A stretch of DNA of 64,000 bases from Nostoc sp. UHCC 0702 (GCA_017164015.1 CP071065.1:2260501-2324500), one strand, 5' to 3'; positions 8,591 to 17,989 are shown, numbered from the stretch's first letter. Notes: generated by a model not told the origin, from the letters alone. Numbers and translations are program-made.

Positions 8591-9451
8591 CTATTTTCTG
8601 ATCACAGGGATTGAACGCAACCGCCTAAGCATCCCTAGACTCGCAAGACTTATCAAACAGCCTAAGCTCATTGTTGGTTCGGGAACTGGTTTGATGGACT
8701 TGTAATTTTTGATTGAGAAATATTTTTCTGGTTCTAGGACAAAATCCCATTGAAAAGCGTAAGCATTTTCATCAATCAACGGGCCAGCAAAATTTGACAA
8801 AGTGGTGGGAAAATCGTCTGTCAATGCATCTAAGATATTAGGAAAAGGAGAAACTTGGTAGTAGTTCGCTGACGGCTTAATCACTTCTTTAGCCAAGGTC
8901 AAACTATCAAATTGTGTAGCTATATCACTACTGATTTTTACTGTGTCGTCCTCACCGTTCTCAGTCAAATCAAAATCAGTATAGTTAAATAAATGGAAGT
9001 CTAACTGATCCAAGCCAGTGTTTTTAATCTCGATATTCTCTAATAAGCTAGATCTACCACTATTTGGTGCGTCACCATCTAACTTGAAGTTGAGTGCTAT
9101 TTCAAAGCCAGTACCAGCGTAGGTAGCACTGAGTTGATTGCTACCTGGTTCAGTTTGATTGATTCCAATCAAATTCAGGGTATTGATATCATTTTCTTTG
9201 CTTGTAGAGCCAATGCGATACCAGAATTGGTTATGGAATAAATGATTTTTATTATCAACCGTCCAGAAGATTAAACCATTATTGCTAGGATTATCTGAGA
9301 AAGAAGATTCAAAAGCAGCGATTGAATTATCATCACTCAGAGCTAAGACGGCAGATTGAGCTGATTGTTCTGTAATTCCGATTAAAATAACGGCAGCAGT
9401 CGTTACAGATGCCAATTTTAGATTTAGAGAGTTAAAAGATTTTTTGAGCAT
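8591..9451 (-). CDS. PEP-CTERM secreted protein
   Basis: 286 residues with an N-terminal signal peptide (hydrophobic stretch LASVTTAAVILIGI, cleavage near QSA) and a C-terminal sorting signal: VPEP, a hydrophobic segment (SLGCLISLASLGML) and an RRLR basic tail. This is the PEP-CTERM tag read by exosortase. The body is rich in Asn, Asp and Ser as in extracellular beta-sandwich proteins. It does not belong to the paralogous array at 16.5-23.1 kb. The function is unknown. No exosortase gene is in the window. Confidence 0.8.
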   Translation of the reverse strand: MLKKSFNSLNLKLASVTTAAVILIGITEQSAQSAVLALSDDNSIAAFESSFSDNPSNNGLIFWTVDNKNHLFHNQFWYRIGSTSKENDINTLNLIGINQTEPGSNQLSATYAGTGFEIALNFKLDGDAPNSGRSSLLENIEIKNTGLDQLDFHLFNYTDFDLTENGEDDTVKISSDIATQFDSLTLAKEVIKPSANYYQVSPFPNILDALTDDFPTTLSNFAGPLIDENAYAFQWDFVLEPEKYFSIKNYKSIKPVPEPTMSLGCLISLASLGMLRRLRSIPVIRK

Positions 9452-10011
9452 ATGTCAACTCTTGTTTATATAGACATTCAAAAGCCAATAAAAAAGCAGT
9501 TAATTCAAATATATTTTTGATAAATAATATTTGTAATTAAACAATGGCTAATTGTTTATTAGTTGTAAAAATCTAAGAATTAACGTATTTTTACTTAATT
9601 ACTATATCCTATTTGGTATTTTTTTATGAATTTCTTAATTTTATTTTTAGCTAGACTTGATTTATTTTTATGAATCGCGATCGCCTATGATATAGCAAAG
9701 TGCTAGCTATCAACTCAGTTGCTGCATTGCTATGATCAACCAATACTGTCTCAACCTATATGAATACGGCTATAAAACCCTGATTTTAGTTATATTTTGA
9801 CTATTTTGATGAAATCCAAGCTAGTCATTTAGGAAAAGATATTTGCCACAAAACCAAACTTTTTGCAAGATTTGCAGGGTTAAGTTTTCCGATTTTCGGT
9901 CAATCGGAGATTTTCCTCTTTACCTTTCTGGTTCTCATCAACTAACAGTTGCAAAGGAACGTAAAGTTTCAATTAGATAAGTTATTTAACTTGGGCATTG
10001 TGCCTGTTGTT
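9452..10011. other. Intergenic, AT-rich
   Basis: 560 bp with no supportable gene. It separates the PEP-CTERM gene from the GC-richer TetR block. One GCGATCGC site is present near 9678; nothing else was recognised. Confidence 0.6.
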
Positions 10012-10611
10012 TTAGTCTTGTTCTGAGGCTTTTTTGGCGAACGCCTCCAAGTAGAACTCACGACCAACCCGTAAGATCTCGTCGCTCTCGTCTTGGTTCT
10101 CGACTACACGGGCAAGGAGGAGACACCCGACCATGCCCGCTAGAAGCGCGATCGCCTGCTCCTCACGGGAGCGCCGGGCGTGAAACGGTAGTAAGGTAGC
10201 CAAGCGGTCAATGTAGGCGCGAAGCCCCTGGGTGAAAGTGCGGCGCACAGGGCTTGGCTCACGGCAGAGTTCGCCTGCCAGCGCGGCTATAATACAACCT
10301 TGCCCTGGGTTGTTGCGGTGTTCCTCACTGAGATATGCCTCAATTATTTTGCGGGCTTCTTCGCCTGCTGGCGCTCCTCTAACTCCCGACTCGAGCTTTT
10401 CCACTGCCTCGCTTAGACCGTATGTACACGCCTCGGCCACTAGGGTCTCCTTGTTTTTGAAGTGGGCATAGAAGCCGCCATGAGTCAGGCCGAGCTTGCT
10501 CATCAGTTCACTGACACCCACGCTGCGTAGACCTTCTTCGCGGAAGGCTCGGGTCGCCTGCTGGAGGATGCGTTTATGCGTCTGTTGCTTGTGTTCCTTC
10601 GAGTACCTCAT
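10012..10611 (-). CDS. TetR/AcrR-family transcriptional repressor
   Basis: 199 residues. The N-terminal helix-turn-helix (about residues 15-50; VSELMSKLGLTHGGFYAHFKNKE) is typical of TetR/AcrR regulators that bind a ligand through the variable C-terminal domain. It is transcribed divergently from the MDR reductase at 10834, with a near-perfect palindrome between them. This is the usual layout for a repressor of its neighbour and itself (inference). Its base composition is clearly GC-richer than the surrounding genes, as is that of the next two plus-strand genes, which suggests acquisition as a unit from another phylum. Confidence 0.85.
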   Translation of the reverse strand: MRYSKEHKQQTHKRILQQATRAFREEGLRSVGVSELMSKLGLTHGGFYAHFKNKETLVAEACTYGLSEAVEKLESGVRGAPAGEEARKIIEAYLSEEHRNNPGQGCIIAALAGELCREPSPVRRTFTQGLRAYIDRLATLLPFHARRSREEQAIALLAGMVGCLLLARVVENQDESDEILRVGREFYLEAFAKKASEQD

Positions 10612-10776
10612 CCTGGCTTTTTCCTGATCTTTCCCTTACTTGTTCGTTGTCCCCTGTCCGAACACAAAAGCACCGAATCGAATGGGGGACATGCCCGCAT
10701 CGTCTGTTTCGCCTTGCCCAGAGGTCTGGCGAACAACAAATTTGCTCTTTTGTTCTAGCACTTTGGTCTTGCTTGA

Positions 10777-10798
10777 TTATATGATGTTCATCATATAA
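10777..10798. promoter_or_regulatory. Palindromic TetR operator candidate
   Basis: TTATATGATG and CATCATATAA are exact 10-bp inverted arms around a TT spacer, 35 bp before the reductase start and 165 bp before the tetR start. Position and symmetry fit a TetR-family operator overlapping the reductase promoter. Confidence 0.65.
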
Positions 10799-10833
10799 TA
10801 AACATAACGATAACGCAAGAGCATGGAGCTTTC

Positions 10834-11817
10834 ATGAGAAATGTGACCTTCGACCGTTTTGGTGACCCGAGTGAGGTTCTCCAAATCTCCGAAGTCCCTA
10901 TCCCAAACCCGGAGGTGGGACAAATCCGCATCAAGCTCGTGAAGCGACCGGTTCATCCTGCTGACTTGATGATGATACGTGGGCTGTATGGGGTGAAGCC
11001 ACCGCTACCGTCCATACCTGGTGCAGAGGCTTTAGCCATCATCGACGCTCTAGGTGCTGGAGTTGCCGGGTTCGAGCTTGGCCAACGTGTTGTGTCCCTG
11101 GGTGTCCAGGGAACGTGGAGTGACTATCTCATCGTCCAGCCAACTTCGCTGATACCCATTCCAGATAGCATTCCGGATGGTGTGGCTTGCCAAATGTTCC
11201 TTAATCCACTCACTGCGAGCCTTTTGCTCGATAGCGTCGTGGCGAAAAAAGGCGACTGGCTCATCCAAACAGCGGCGAATTCCACGGTGGGTCGCATCAT
11301 TGTACAACTTGCCAAGCGGCGTGGGATCAACCTGATCAACTTGGTGCGACGCAACGATGCGATTGACGATTTGAAACGGTTTGGCGCTGAGTATGTTCTT
11401 TCCACCGAAGATGAAGCGTGGCCGAAACGTGTTCTGGAGTTGACACAGGGAGTATCAGTGACCAAGGCGATCGATGCCGTCGGTGGGCCGTTGTCGTTGG
11501 CGGTCATGAGCGTCTTAGGTCAGGACAGCATCTTCATAGTTTATGGTGCGCTAGCAGGGCAGCCACTGTTGATTGACCCTAACCAACTGGTTTTTGGCAA
11601 CGTGATGGTACGTGGTTTCTGGCTGGCTAGTTGGTTTCAAACCGCCGATTCGGCACAGCTGCAAAACATCCTATCCGAACTCATACAACTGGTCGCCAGT
11701 GGGGAACTGATTCTGTCCGTCGAGGCGGAATACGATCTTGCAGATTTTAGGCAAGCTTTACAGCACGCGGAGCATCCTGGTCGGCTTGGCAAAATACTCC
11801 TGTCATCACAGGTATGA
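10834..11817 (+). CDS. MDR-family NAD(P)H-dependent reductase (zinc-free, quinone/enoyl reductase-like)
   Basis: 327 residues. The medium-chain dehydrogenase/reductase fold is visible: an N-terminal GroES-like part with PVHPADLMMIRGLYG and a Rossmann domain beginning QTAANSTVGRIIVQLAKRRG (about residues 150-170). Zinc-binding cysteines of alcohol dehydrogenases are lacking. The PADLMMIRGxYG pattern resembles mitochondrial-type 2-enoyl thioester reductases and quinone oxidoreductases, so reduction of an activated C=C bond by NADPH is the likely chemistry. It is under the divergent TetR palindrome. GGAG precedes the ATG. An SDR gene follows 217 bp downstream on the same strand. Confidence 0.8.
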   Translation: MRNVTFDRFGDPSEVLQISEVPIPNPEVGQIRIKLVKRPVHPADLMMIRGLYGVKPPLPSIPGAEALAIIDALGAGVAGFELGQRVVSLGVQGTWSDYLIVQPTSLIPIPDSIPDGVACQMFLNPLTASLLLDSVVAKKGDWLIQTAANSTVGRIIVQLAKRRGINLINLVRRNDAIDDLKRFGAEYVLSTEDEAWPKRVLELTQGVSVTKAIDAVGGPLSLAVMSVLGQDSIFIVYGALAGQPLLIDPNQLVFGNVMVRGFWLASWFQTADSAQLQNILSELIQLVASGELILSVEAEYDLADFRQALQHAEHPGRLGKILLSSQV

Positions 11818-12034
11818 GGATGCAGCCATAAACGGCTATTGTGAAAACCCAGTTCTAAAACTTCCTATCAAATTCCTTTAGGGATAGGCCCGTCAGGCTA
11901 CGAAAGACCTGAGGTTTGTGGCAGTATGACAGCCTCATCTGAACACCCTGTTGTGCCACGAAGCATTACCTCTGATGAGATTACCTTATTTCCGATGAAG
12001 TCTAATTAACAAACAACCAACGAAGGAGTTTTTC

Positions 12035-12838
12035 ATGGACTTACAACTGAATGGCAAGCGGGCATTGGTTACGGGCAGTAGCAGCGGCATCGGTGAGGCG
12101 ATCGCCAAGGTGCTGGCGAAAGAGGGTGCGGCGGTTGTCGTCCACGGTCGTCAAGAGAAAGAAGCCGATCGCGTGGCGCAAGAGATTGTTAGCAGTGGTG
12201 GCAAGGCGGTTGTAGTCTTGGGCGATCTGTCCGATGACCAAGCTGCGGCGCAAGTCGCCGAAAAAGCGCTATCAGCCTTTGGTGGAATCGACATCCTCAT
12301 CAACAACGCTGGAGCTTTCCCCCCAGGCGACTGGAGCAACGAGAAGCCAGCCCAATGGGTCAATCTGTACAACCAGAACGTCGGCTCGATGGTTCGCATG
12401 ATCCAGCACCTGGTTCCGCCGATGAAGCAGCGCGGTTGGGGTCGCGTAGTCAACCTGGCTAGCACAGTGGCGGCGATGCCGTTCGCGAACGGGCCCCACT
12501 ACGCGGCGACCAAGGCCGCCAGCACGAACCTCACGGGCAGTTTGGCTAAGGAACTGGCTGGAACCGGGATCACCGTGAACGTGGTCAGCCCCGGACTCAT
12601 TCACACCCCCGCTACCGAGCCAATAGTTCGCGGCATTGCCCAGCAGATGGGTTGGGGAGATGACTGGGCCGAGATTGAGAAACGGACTGTAAAGGAGGTC
12701 ATCCCCAACCTGATTGGTCGGATCGGTCACCCGGAGGATGTGGCTGATGCGATCGCCTTTCTGGTGAGTCCACGTGCCAGCTATATCAATGGAACCAACA
12801 TCCGCATTGATGGCGGGGCTGTGCCTACGACGAACTAG
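12035..12838 (+). CDS. Short-chain dehydrogenase/reductase (SDR)
   Basis: 267 residues; AAGGAG precedes the ATG. It is a classical SDR with TGSSSGIG (residues 13-20) for NAD(P) binding, NNAG (90-93) and the catalytic set S143, Y156, K160. It probably oxidises or reduces an alcohol/carbonyl; the substrate is unknown. It shares its start (MDLQL.GKRALVTGSSSGIG) and much of its length with the SDR at 18666-19454, so the two are paralogues or were acquired from related donors. It lies in the GC-richer block with TetR and the MDR reductase and may be co-regulated. Confidence 0.85.
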   Translation: MDLQLNGKRALVTGSSSGIGEAIAKVLAKEGAAVVVHGRQEKEADRVAQEIVSSGGKAVVVLGDLSDDQAAAQVAEKALSAFGGIDILINNAGAFPPGDWSNEKPAQWVNLYNQNVGSMVRMIQHLVPPMKQRGWGRVVNLASTVAAMPFANGPHYAATKAASTNLTGSLAKELAGTGITVNVVSPGLIHTPATEPIVRGIAQQMGWGDDWAEIEKRTVKEVIPNLIGRIGHPEDVADAIAFLVSPRASYINGTNIRIDGGAVPTTN

Positions 12839-12924
12839 TACTTGACCAACCCCAAATTGCCGCGTGAGGGCAGGCTCTTGAGCAGGGGAGCAGGGGGAGC
12901 AGGGGGAGAAAGAGTGTTTAAATC

Positions 12925-13192
12925 AGGACTTACGCAACTGGCACATATCTTCGTGTCCAAAGTCAAAAGTCAAGGTTTTTGGACTTTTGATATCATGTTC
13001 GCTTGATTACTTATTAAAACCGAAGAACCCCACCCCACCAAAGCTACGCTTTGTTCCCCCTCCCCGTGAACGGGGAGGGGTTAGGGGTGGGGTGCAATGA
13101 CTGTGGTAATCATAACTAATTAACCGAACTTGATATGACTCTTGACTTTGGACAATTTTTGCGAAAAAAAATATGACACTTGGGTAAGTCCT
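12925..13192. mobile_element. MITE (AGGACTTACGCAA-type), carrying a second MITE
   Basis: The left end AGGACTTACGCAACTGGCAC and the right end (read in reverse complement, AGGACTTACCCAAGTGTCAT) form imperfect terminal inverted repeats. The same element without the insert is at 59516-59660. It has no coding capacity. Confidence 0.75.
12990..13136. mobile_element. Nested MITE (ATATCATGTTCG-type)
   Basis: The ends ATATCATGTTCG and (reverse complement) ATATCAAGTTCG are terminal inverted repeats. The interior has two mirror GC-rich arms, CCCCACCCCACC and GGGGTGGGGTGC. Sequences of the same type occur at 48271 (left half) and 50437 (right half). It sits wholly inside the element at 12925-13192. Confidence 0.7.
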
Positions 13193-13537
13193 ATAAATGT
13201 AACTTTTTCACTTCCAAGGGCCTCCCTAGGCTAAAGTTTCCGCAACGCAGTGCGCTACCCTATCAATACCTTCTCTACAGAGAATAGACTGGTAACTTAG
13301 CTAAAACAGCAAGAAGCCTCTGGCTGACTGCGACTTTCAGTTACGATGATCTCAAGGACTACGAATTTTAAACCTGAGCGAAGTCGAAGGTTTGACACAC
13401 CAGTCGCGCGGCTGTCGGGAAACCCGCCCACAGCGCTGGCTCCTCTGGAACGGGGGATAAAGCCTGTCGCCCAGATGTAAGTCGCAATAATAGAGGACGC
13501 AAGAAATCTACTACTGCGCTTTCTGTTGGGCAGGAAG
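13193..13537. other. Intergenic with dispersed repeat fragments
   Basis: 345 bp without a supportable gene. It has GC-rich fragments such as GGCTGTCGGGAAACCCGCCC, with a similar string near 18570, which look like dispersed repeats. Confidence 0.5.
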
Positions 13538-13568
13538 CCTACAGTGTACGCGAAGCGTACACTGTAGG
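13538..13568 (-). terminator. 14-bp perfect hairpin after the GMC gene
   Basis: CCTACAGTGTACGC and its exact complement flank a GAA loop, five bases past the stop codon of the GMC oxidoreductase. It is probably a transcript end or a mobile hairpin; no T-run follows. Confidence 0.5.
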
Positions 13569-13572
13569 TAGT

Positions 13573-15195
13573 TCACGCAATATCTTCTGCAAGAATGCGT
13601 TCCATGCAGCGTTCTGCCAAAGCTGCAATGGTAAAAGAGGGGCTTGTAGCTCCTGTAGAGCCGGGAATCAATGCACTATCAACAACATACAGACCGCGAT
13701 AACCGATGACTCGACCATATAAATCGCAGGCTTTTCCTAAGACTGCTCCTCCTAAAGGATGGAAAACAGGAATGTTATCAGATACTAGATCTTTAATTAG
13801 AATTTTACGCTGAGAGTAGCTACCTGTTGTTATATTTGTTTGTGACTGGGTAATCGAAATAGCATTTTTCCTTTCAATTAATCTGGAAGCAAATTGTGCA
13901 GCTTTGAGAATTTTTGGATCTCCCAAATTGTTACTATCTGGCCACTTTAGTTTAACCGAACCTGTAGTTGAATCGTAGTTGAATTTTCCCTTTACAGAGG
14001 GAATGCCTATACCCAGAGATACTAGAGACCCTTCCGGAGCATTCCATATCGGGAATGATAGAAGAGAAATTGGGCCAAGAGGGTTATCGAAGTATTGAGT
14101 AACTACAGTTGCAGGCCCTCCCTGTCCCGGGTGTGTGGGTTGTGGAAAACCTAAACGAATAGTCAGAGTGTCACCGTTAGTTCCCCAGTCTAAACCAATA
14201 TAGTCATTTAACCTAGGTAGTGTACCTGTGGCTTTGGCTTTGACTAGAAGTGTAGAGGTTCCCATAGAACCAGCTGCCAGAAATAGATATCGACAAGTAA
14301 TAGTTTTTGTGGCAATAATTTCTCCAGACTCATTAATTTGGTTACAGGCAACTTGGTAGCCATATCCCGGTACTTCAGAGATTTCTGTTACTATATGGAG
14401 AGGCAAAATATCCACATGCCCGGTTTGCTCTGCCTGAGTTAGGTAGTTACCATCTAGACTCTTTCTGGCTCCACTATTAAGACCGTACCAGTTTTCGCCA
14501 ATAATAGCAGAAGCAACCTTAGTGCCATCGATTTCTTGGCGAATAATATCCCAGTCTACAGCTATGTCTAGCAAACGGCTAGGTAATCCGGCAGCTGCCG
14601 CTTGCTGAAGAAAGAGCCTAGTTGATAAATAATAGTCAGTAGCCAAAATATCTTCTGGAATTGGTGCTGGCTTGATGATGGAATGAACGCGAGGGTAATA
14701 AACTCTATCCATCTCGTCATAGTCAATTGCTTGAGGAAAGACTTTATAGAAGAGTTCGCGGTTAGGTTGGTAAATAACACCGTTATAGACTAACGAGCCA
14801 CCTCCGACTCCAGCACCACAGAAAACAGAAACTCCATTTTCATCTTTACGCTCTAAAACTCCTGTATATACGTCTATAGGGACTCCGTCTAACCCTGTTT
14901 TTGGGCTGAGCCAAGCGGCTCGACCATCAGGATTACGGTAAGTAGCAAAAGTATTTTGGGCAGGTGTAATAGGCCAACGACGACCCCGCTCTATAATCAA
15001 TGTATCAATACCTGCTTGCCCCAAACGCAAAGCGGCAACAGCGCCGCCGAAGCCACTACCGATCACAATAGCTTCTACAGACTCATCCTGAGCATTAGTC
15101 CGACGAGCGCTGGCTAGTGAAGTCATCAAACCAGCGGAAAATAGACCAGCAGTTTGAAGAAAACGACGACGGCTATAAAATTTATTGTTAAGCAT
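13573..15195 (-). CDS. GMC-family oxidoreductase, cholesterol-oxidase-like, Tat-exported
   Basis: 540 residues. The N-terminus has a twin-arginine signal (SRRRFLQTAG) and a hydrophobic stretch, so the folded flavoprotein is likely exported. The FAD-binding Rossmann motif IVIGSGFGGAVAALRLG lies at about residues 43-60. GAGVGGGSLVYNGV is the second flavin motif, and a C-terminal HPLGGAVLGKACD segment carries the usual active-site histidine of the cholesterol oxidase branch. The final PSFTIAALAERCMERI is also typical. It would oxidise a hydroxyl group with FAD and oxygen; a sterol or other bulky alcohol is possible but unproven. It lies 231 bp downstream of the MBL hydrolase on the same strand. 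Confidence 0.8.
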   Translation of the reverse strand: MLNNKFYSRRRFLQTAGLFSAGLMTSLASARRTNAQDESVEAIVIGSGFGGAVAALRLGQAGIDTLIIERGRRWPITPAQNTFATYRNPDGRAAWLSPKTGLDGVPIDVYTGVLERKDENGVSVFCGAGVGGGSLVYNGVIYQPNRELFYKVFPQAIDYDEMDRVYYPRVHSIIKPAPIPEDILATDYYLSTRLFLQQAAAAGLPSRLLDIAVDWDIIRQEIDGTKVASAIIGENWYGLNSGARKSLDGNYLTQAEQTGHVDILPLHIVTEISEVPGYGYQVACNQINESGEIIATKTITCRYLFLAAGSMGTSTLLVKAKATGTLPRLNDYIGLDWGTNGDTLTIRLGFPQPTHPGQGGPATVVTQYFDNPLGPISLLSFPIWNAPEGSLVSLGIGIPSVKGKFNYDSTTGSVKLKWPDSNNLGDPKILKAAQFASRLIERKNAISITQSQTNITTGSYSQRKILIKDLVSDNIPVFHPLGGAVLGKACDLYGRVIGYRGLYVVDSALIPGSTGATSPSFTIAALAERCMERILAEDIA

Positions 15196-15426
15196 TGTAA
15201 ATAGTTCTCTAAATCTTTAATTTTATTTGACAATAATATTTTTCTATTGCTGAAACTTCAGGGATTGGAAAAAGGAGACATTGCGGGGCAAGTAAAATTC
15301 ATGAGACATAAATTTTGTCTTGGCTCTGTGCCAAGACTTTGAGCAGAAATATGAAAGACAACAAACAAAATCCTATGGCTATAAATTTTTATAGAATTGA
15401 AAAATCAAGCGCTCAAAAGTTACAAG

Positions 15427-16503
15427 TCAAGGGTATTCTCTTTGAATAGCAGGGAGGATCGGCCCGCCAAAGAAATTGTAGTCAAATCGCAAACTCTGAA
15501 CCATCGTGTAACAGTGGTCTTTCGTCCAGTACTGCATTCCGTAGAGGCGGTCACTCCATTTGGCTAGGACTTGGTTAGCGCACTGATTCGATAACTCATT
15601 GAAATAGCTGTCGGTGATTTTAACTGGATCATTAGACCCAAGTTGTTGTGCAATAGTGCTAACCTGAATGTCTTGCAGGGCCTGGGCGGCACCGCGAATA
15701 ATGTCTCCAACTAATTCGCGCTGAACTACGACATCCTGAGGCTCGGCAAGCCCAAGGTGTCCAGTGACTAACACCTTAAATGGATAGCGAAGGATTTCAT
15801 CGTGGGCTTCGATAAAGCCTGGAATGTCAACAGATTGTGACAGATTCTTGAATATGTTCACGCGAGCCCAGATAATGTCTACCATCATCAACACCCGATC
15901 CTGTGGCAGCCAGATAAAGATGTTGCCTGGTTCATGGTTGGGGCCCTTGTAGTCGAGCTGAACTATCTTTTCTCCGGCGTGCAATGTGTATTGCCTGTCA
16001 AAAGTCACGGTCGGCAGTGGGCGTCGCGGATCGTTGATGCGGCGAAGCTCCGTCAGTGTGTCTTGGTGGGCGATGATTGTCGCGCCAGCAAACTGATTAG
16101 CTGTGCCGATGTGATCGCTGTGCGCGTGGCTATAGATGACCCACCGCACTGGCTTCTGTGTGACATCACGAATCGCTTTTGTCAAGTTATCACCTAAAAA
16201 GGCGGGTGCATCGACGACGATCACGCCAGCTCTAGTGACAATGAACATCGCGTTGTAGACACCATCGGTAACCCAGTAAACGCGATCGCCGATCTGCTTT
16301 ACGAGATAACCTAGATTGGCGGGCACTGGCGGGTCAAGTTCTGGGTCTGGGAAGGTGCGTTGGGTTGTGACATTGGCGATGGCTTTCCCTGGTATGCCTC
16401 CTGGGCTGCCAAGAACGGTCAAAAGCACTGTCATCAAAAAAAGTACTGCCATCAGAAGCATTGTCATCGCTAGGCGGGGCACGAATCTCCGCGAGGTCAA
16501 CAT
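15427..16503 (-). CDS. Exported metallo-beta-lactamase-fold hydrolase
   Basis: 358 residues with an N-terminal signal or anchor (LAMTMLLMAVLFLMTVLLTV). The zinc-binding signature HAHSDH lies in VIYSHAHSDHIG, with further ligands likely in ANHEPGN-like (GPNHEPGN) and VTGHLG segments. MBL-fold enzymes hydrolyse esters, amides or thioesters; I cannot assign the substrate. The start ATG is only 5 bp after the stop of the preceding PEP-CTERM gene. Its Shine-Dalgarno AAGGAGG lies inside that gene's last codons, which points to translational coupling of a secreted surface protein with this hydrolase. Confidence 0.8.
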   Translation of the reverse strand: MLTSRRFVPRLAMTMLLMAVLFLMTVLLTVLGSPGGIPGKAIANVTTQRTFPDPELDPPVPANLGYLVKQIGDRVYWVTDGVYNAMFIVTRAGVIVVDAPAFLGDNLTKAIRDVTQKPVRWVIYSHAHSDHIGTANQFAGATIIAHQDTLTELRRINDPRRPLPTVTFDRQYTLHAGEKIVQLDYKGPNHEPGNIFIWLPQDRVLMMVDIIWARVNIFKNLSQSVDIPGFIEAHDEILRYPFKVLVTGHLGLAEPQDVVVQRELVGDIIRGAAQALQDIQVSTIAQQLGSNDPVKITDSYFNELSNQCANQVLAKWSDRLYGMQYWTKDHCYTMVQSLRFDYNFFGGPILPAIQREYP

Positions 16504-16508
16504 TATTA

Positions 16509-17168
16509 TTAAATCCTCCTTAACACCTTCCTATTTTGCTTTCTTAAAAAAGCTCCAAATCCTACAGCTAGAACTAAGGCAAAAATATTTGAAGGTTCAG
16601 GAACTGCCTGAACCTCAAACTCATCGACTGACGCCGTAGGGCGGGCATCGTTTTTGAATAGATTCGTGATATCTTTGCCATTTACATCAATTGCAGATAC
16701 CACGAAAGCCTCATAATCGACTTTTCCATCATTGTTCAGCTGAGGACCCAAGGTTATATAGACATCTGCTATTTCATGGACAGTGTTCGGGGGTAATCCA
16801 GGAGGACCACTACGAAATGAGGTAATTGAAGATAAACCTGTATTAGGATCTACTCCCAGGGTAAAGTCGGTATTAGGAAAAAACTTTTTATCATCGTCAG
16901 TGACATTAAAATCTAAGCCAGAAATCTCATTTGAATCGAAACGTATGTTAATTGATATAAACTCTAGATTAGTCGTAAGACCAGTAGTATCAAACACTGG
17001 TCTAAAATGAATAGTCTCACCAATATAACCCGCTATATCTAAAATGGGGTCATCGTCCAATTGTGCCTTTGGCGCAGCTAGGTATACGGACGCTCCATAA
17101 GCTGGGAGTCGAGCTAATAAAATAACTGTAGCTATTGATAAACCTTGAATTATTTTTAAAATGTTCAT
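16509..17168 (-). CDS. PEP-CTERM array protein A
   Basis: 219 residues, the downstream-most member of the paralogous array. It has a signal peptide (IIQGLSIATVILLARLPAYG), the family core QLDDDPILDIAGYIG with NNDGKVDYEAFVVSAIDVNG, and the C-terminal tag VPEPSNIFALVLAVGFGAFL-RKQNRK recognised by exosortase. The pattern indicates export and then anchoring or release at the outer surface. It is the most diverged member (extra ARPTASVDE before the tag). The last codons contain the ribosome-binding site of the MBL hydrolase. The function of the family is unknown. Confidence 0.85.
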   Translation of the reverse strand: MNILKIIQGLSIATVILLARLPAYGASVYLAAPKAQLDDDPILDIAGYIGETIHFRPVFDTTGLTTNLEFISINIRFDSNEISGLDFNVTDDDKKFFPNTDFTLGVDPNTGLSSITSFRSGPPGLPPNTVHEIADVYITLGPQLNNDGKVDYEAFVVSAIDVNGKDITNLFKNDARPTASVDEFEVQAVPEPSNIFALVLAVGFGAFLRKQNRKVLRRI

Positions 17169-17329
17169 ATTTTTTTCCTATAAATAGATAATTTTTTATT
17201 TTGTTAGTGCCACATTTAGGCTTTTATGTCCTCATTTTTTTAATTAATAATTTGATTCACGACTTAGTTAGTTTCACGAGTGTTATAGTAGCTTAACAAT
17301 TTAAAAGGCTACTGTATAATTAATAGTAG

Positions 17330-17989
17330 TTAGAGATTTTTTTGCAATTCAATGCTCGTTAACACTTTCCTCTTTTGTTTTCTTAAAAAAGCTCCAAATC
17401 CTAGAGCTAGAACTAAGCCAAAAATGTTTGAGGGTTCAGGAACTGGCTGTACCTCAAACTCCTCCTGGACGCCTCCGAATAGAGCCGTGACATCTCTGCC
17501 GCTTGCATCAATTGCAGATGTCACGGCAACCCGATAATCGACTTTTCCATCATTGTTCAGTTGAGAACCCAAGGTTATAAAAGCATATGCTGCCTCATAG
17601 ATAGTGTTTGGGGTTAAGCCTGGAGGGCCACTACGAACTCCTATTATAGTGGTTAAACCTGTATTAGGATCAAAGCTTGTTTGCCTAGATAAATTAGGAA
17701 AAAACTGTGCATCATCATTAGAGCGCTCTAGCCCGAACGCAGAAATCTCATTTGAATCGTAAACTATGTTGAGGGTTATGGACTGTAGATTAGCGATGAG
17801 ACCAAAAGTCTCATTTACTGACGTAAAATTAATAATGTCACCAGGGCGACCCGCTATGTCTAAAATGGGGTCATTGTCTAATTGTACCTCTGGTGTAGTT
17901 AGGTTTATCGACGCACCATAAGCAGGAAGTCCAGCTACTAACAGAACTGTAGCCATAGATAAGCCTTGAATTAGTGGCGAAATCTTCAT
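17330..17989 (-). CDS. PEP-CTERM array protein B
   Basis: 219 residues with the same architecture as its neighbours. The signal peptide contains LIQGLSMATVLLVAGLPAYG, followed by the core QLDNDPILDIAGRPGDIINF and SGPPGLTPNTIY. NNDGKVDYRVAVTSAIDASG comes near residue 160, and the sorting tag VPEPSNIFGLVLALGFGAFL is followed by basic residues. GGAG precedes the ATG. Identity to the other array members is obvious along the whole length, so the array arose by tandem duplication. The role is unknown; secretion through the exosortase route is likely. Confidence 0.85.
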   Translation of the reverse strand: MKISPLIQGLSMATVLLVAGLPAYGASINLTTPEVQLDNDPILDIAGRPGDIINFTSVNETFGLIANLQSITLNIVYDSNEISAFGLERSNDDAQFFPNLSRQTSFDPNTGLTTIIGVRSGPPGLTPNTIYEAAYAFITLGSQLNNDGKVDYRVAVTSAIDASGRDVTALFGGVQEEFEVQPVPEPSNIFGLVLALGFGAFLRKQKRKVLTSIELQKNL

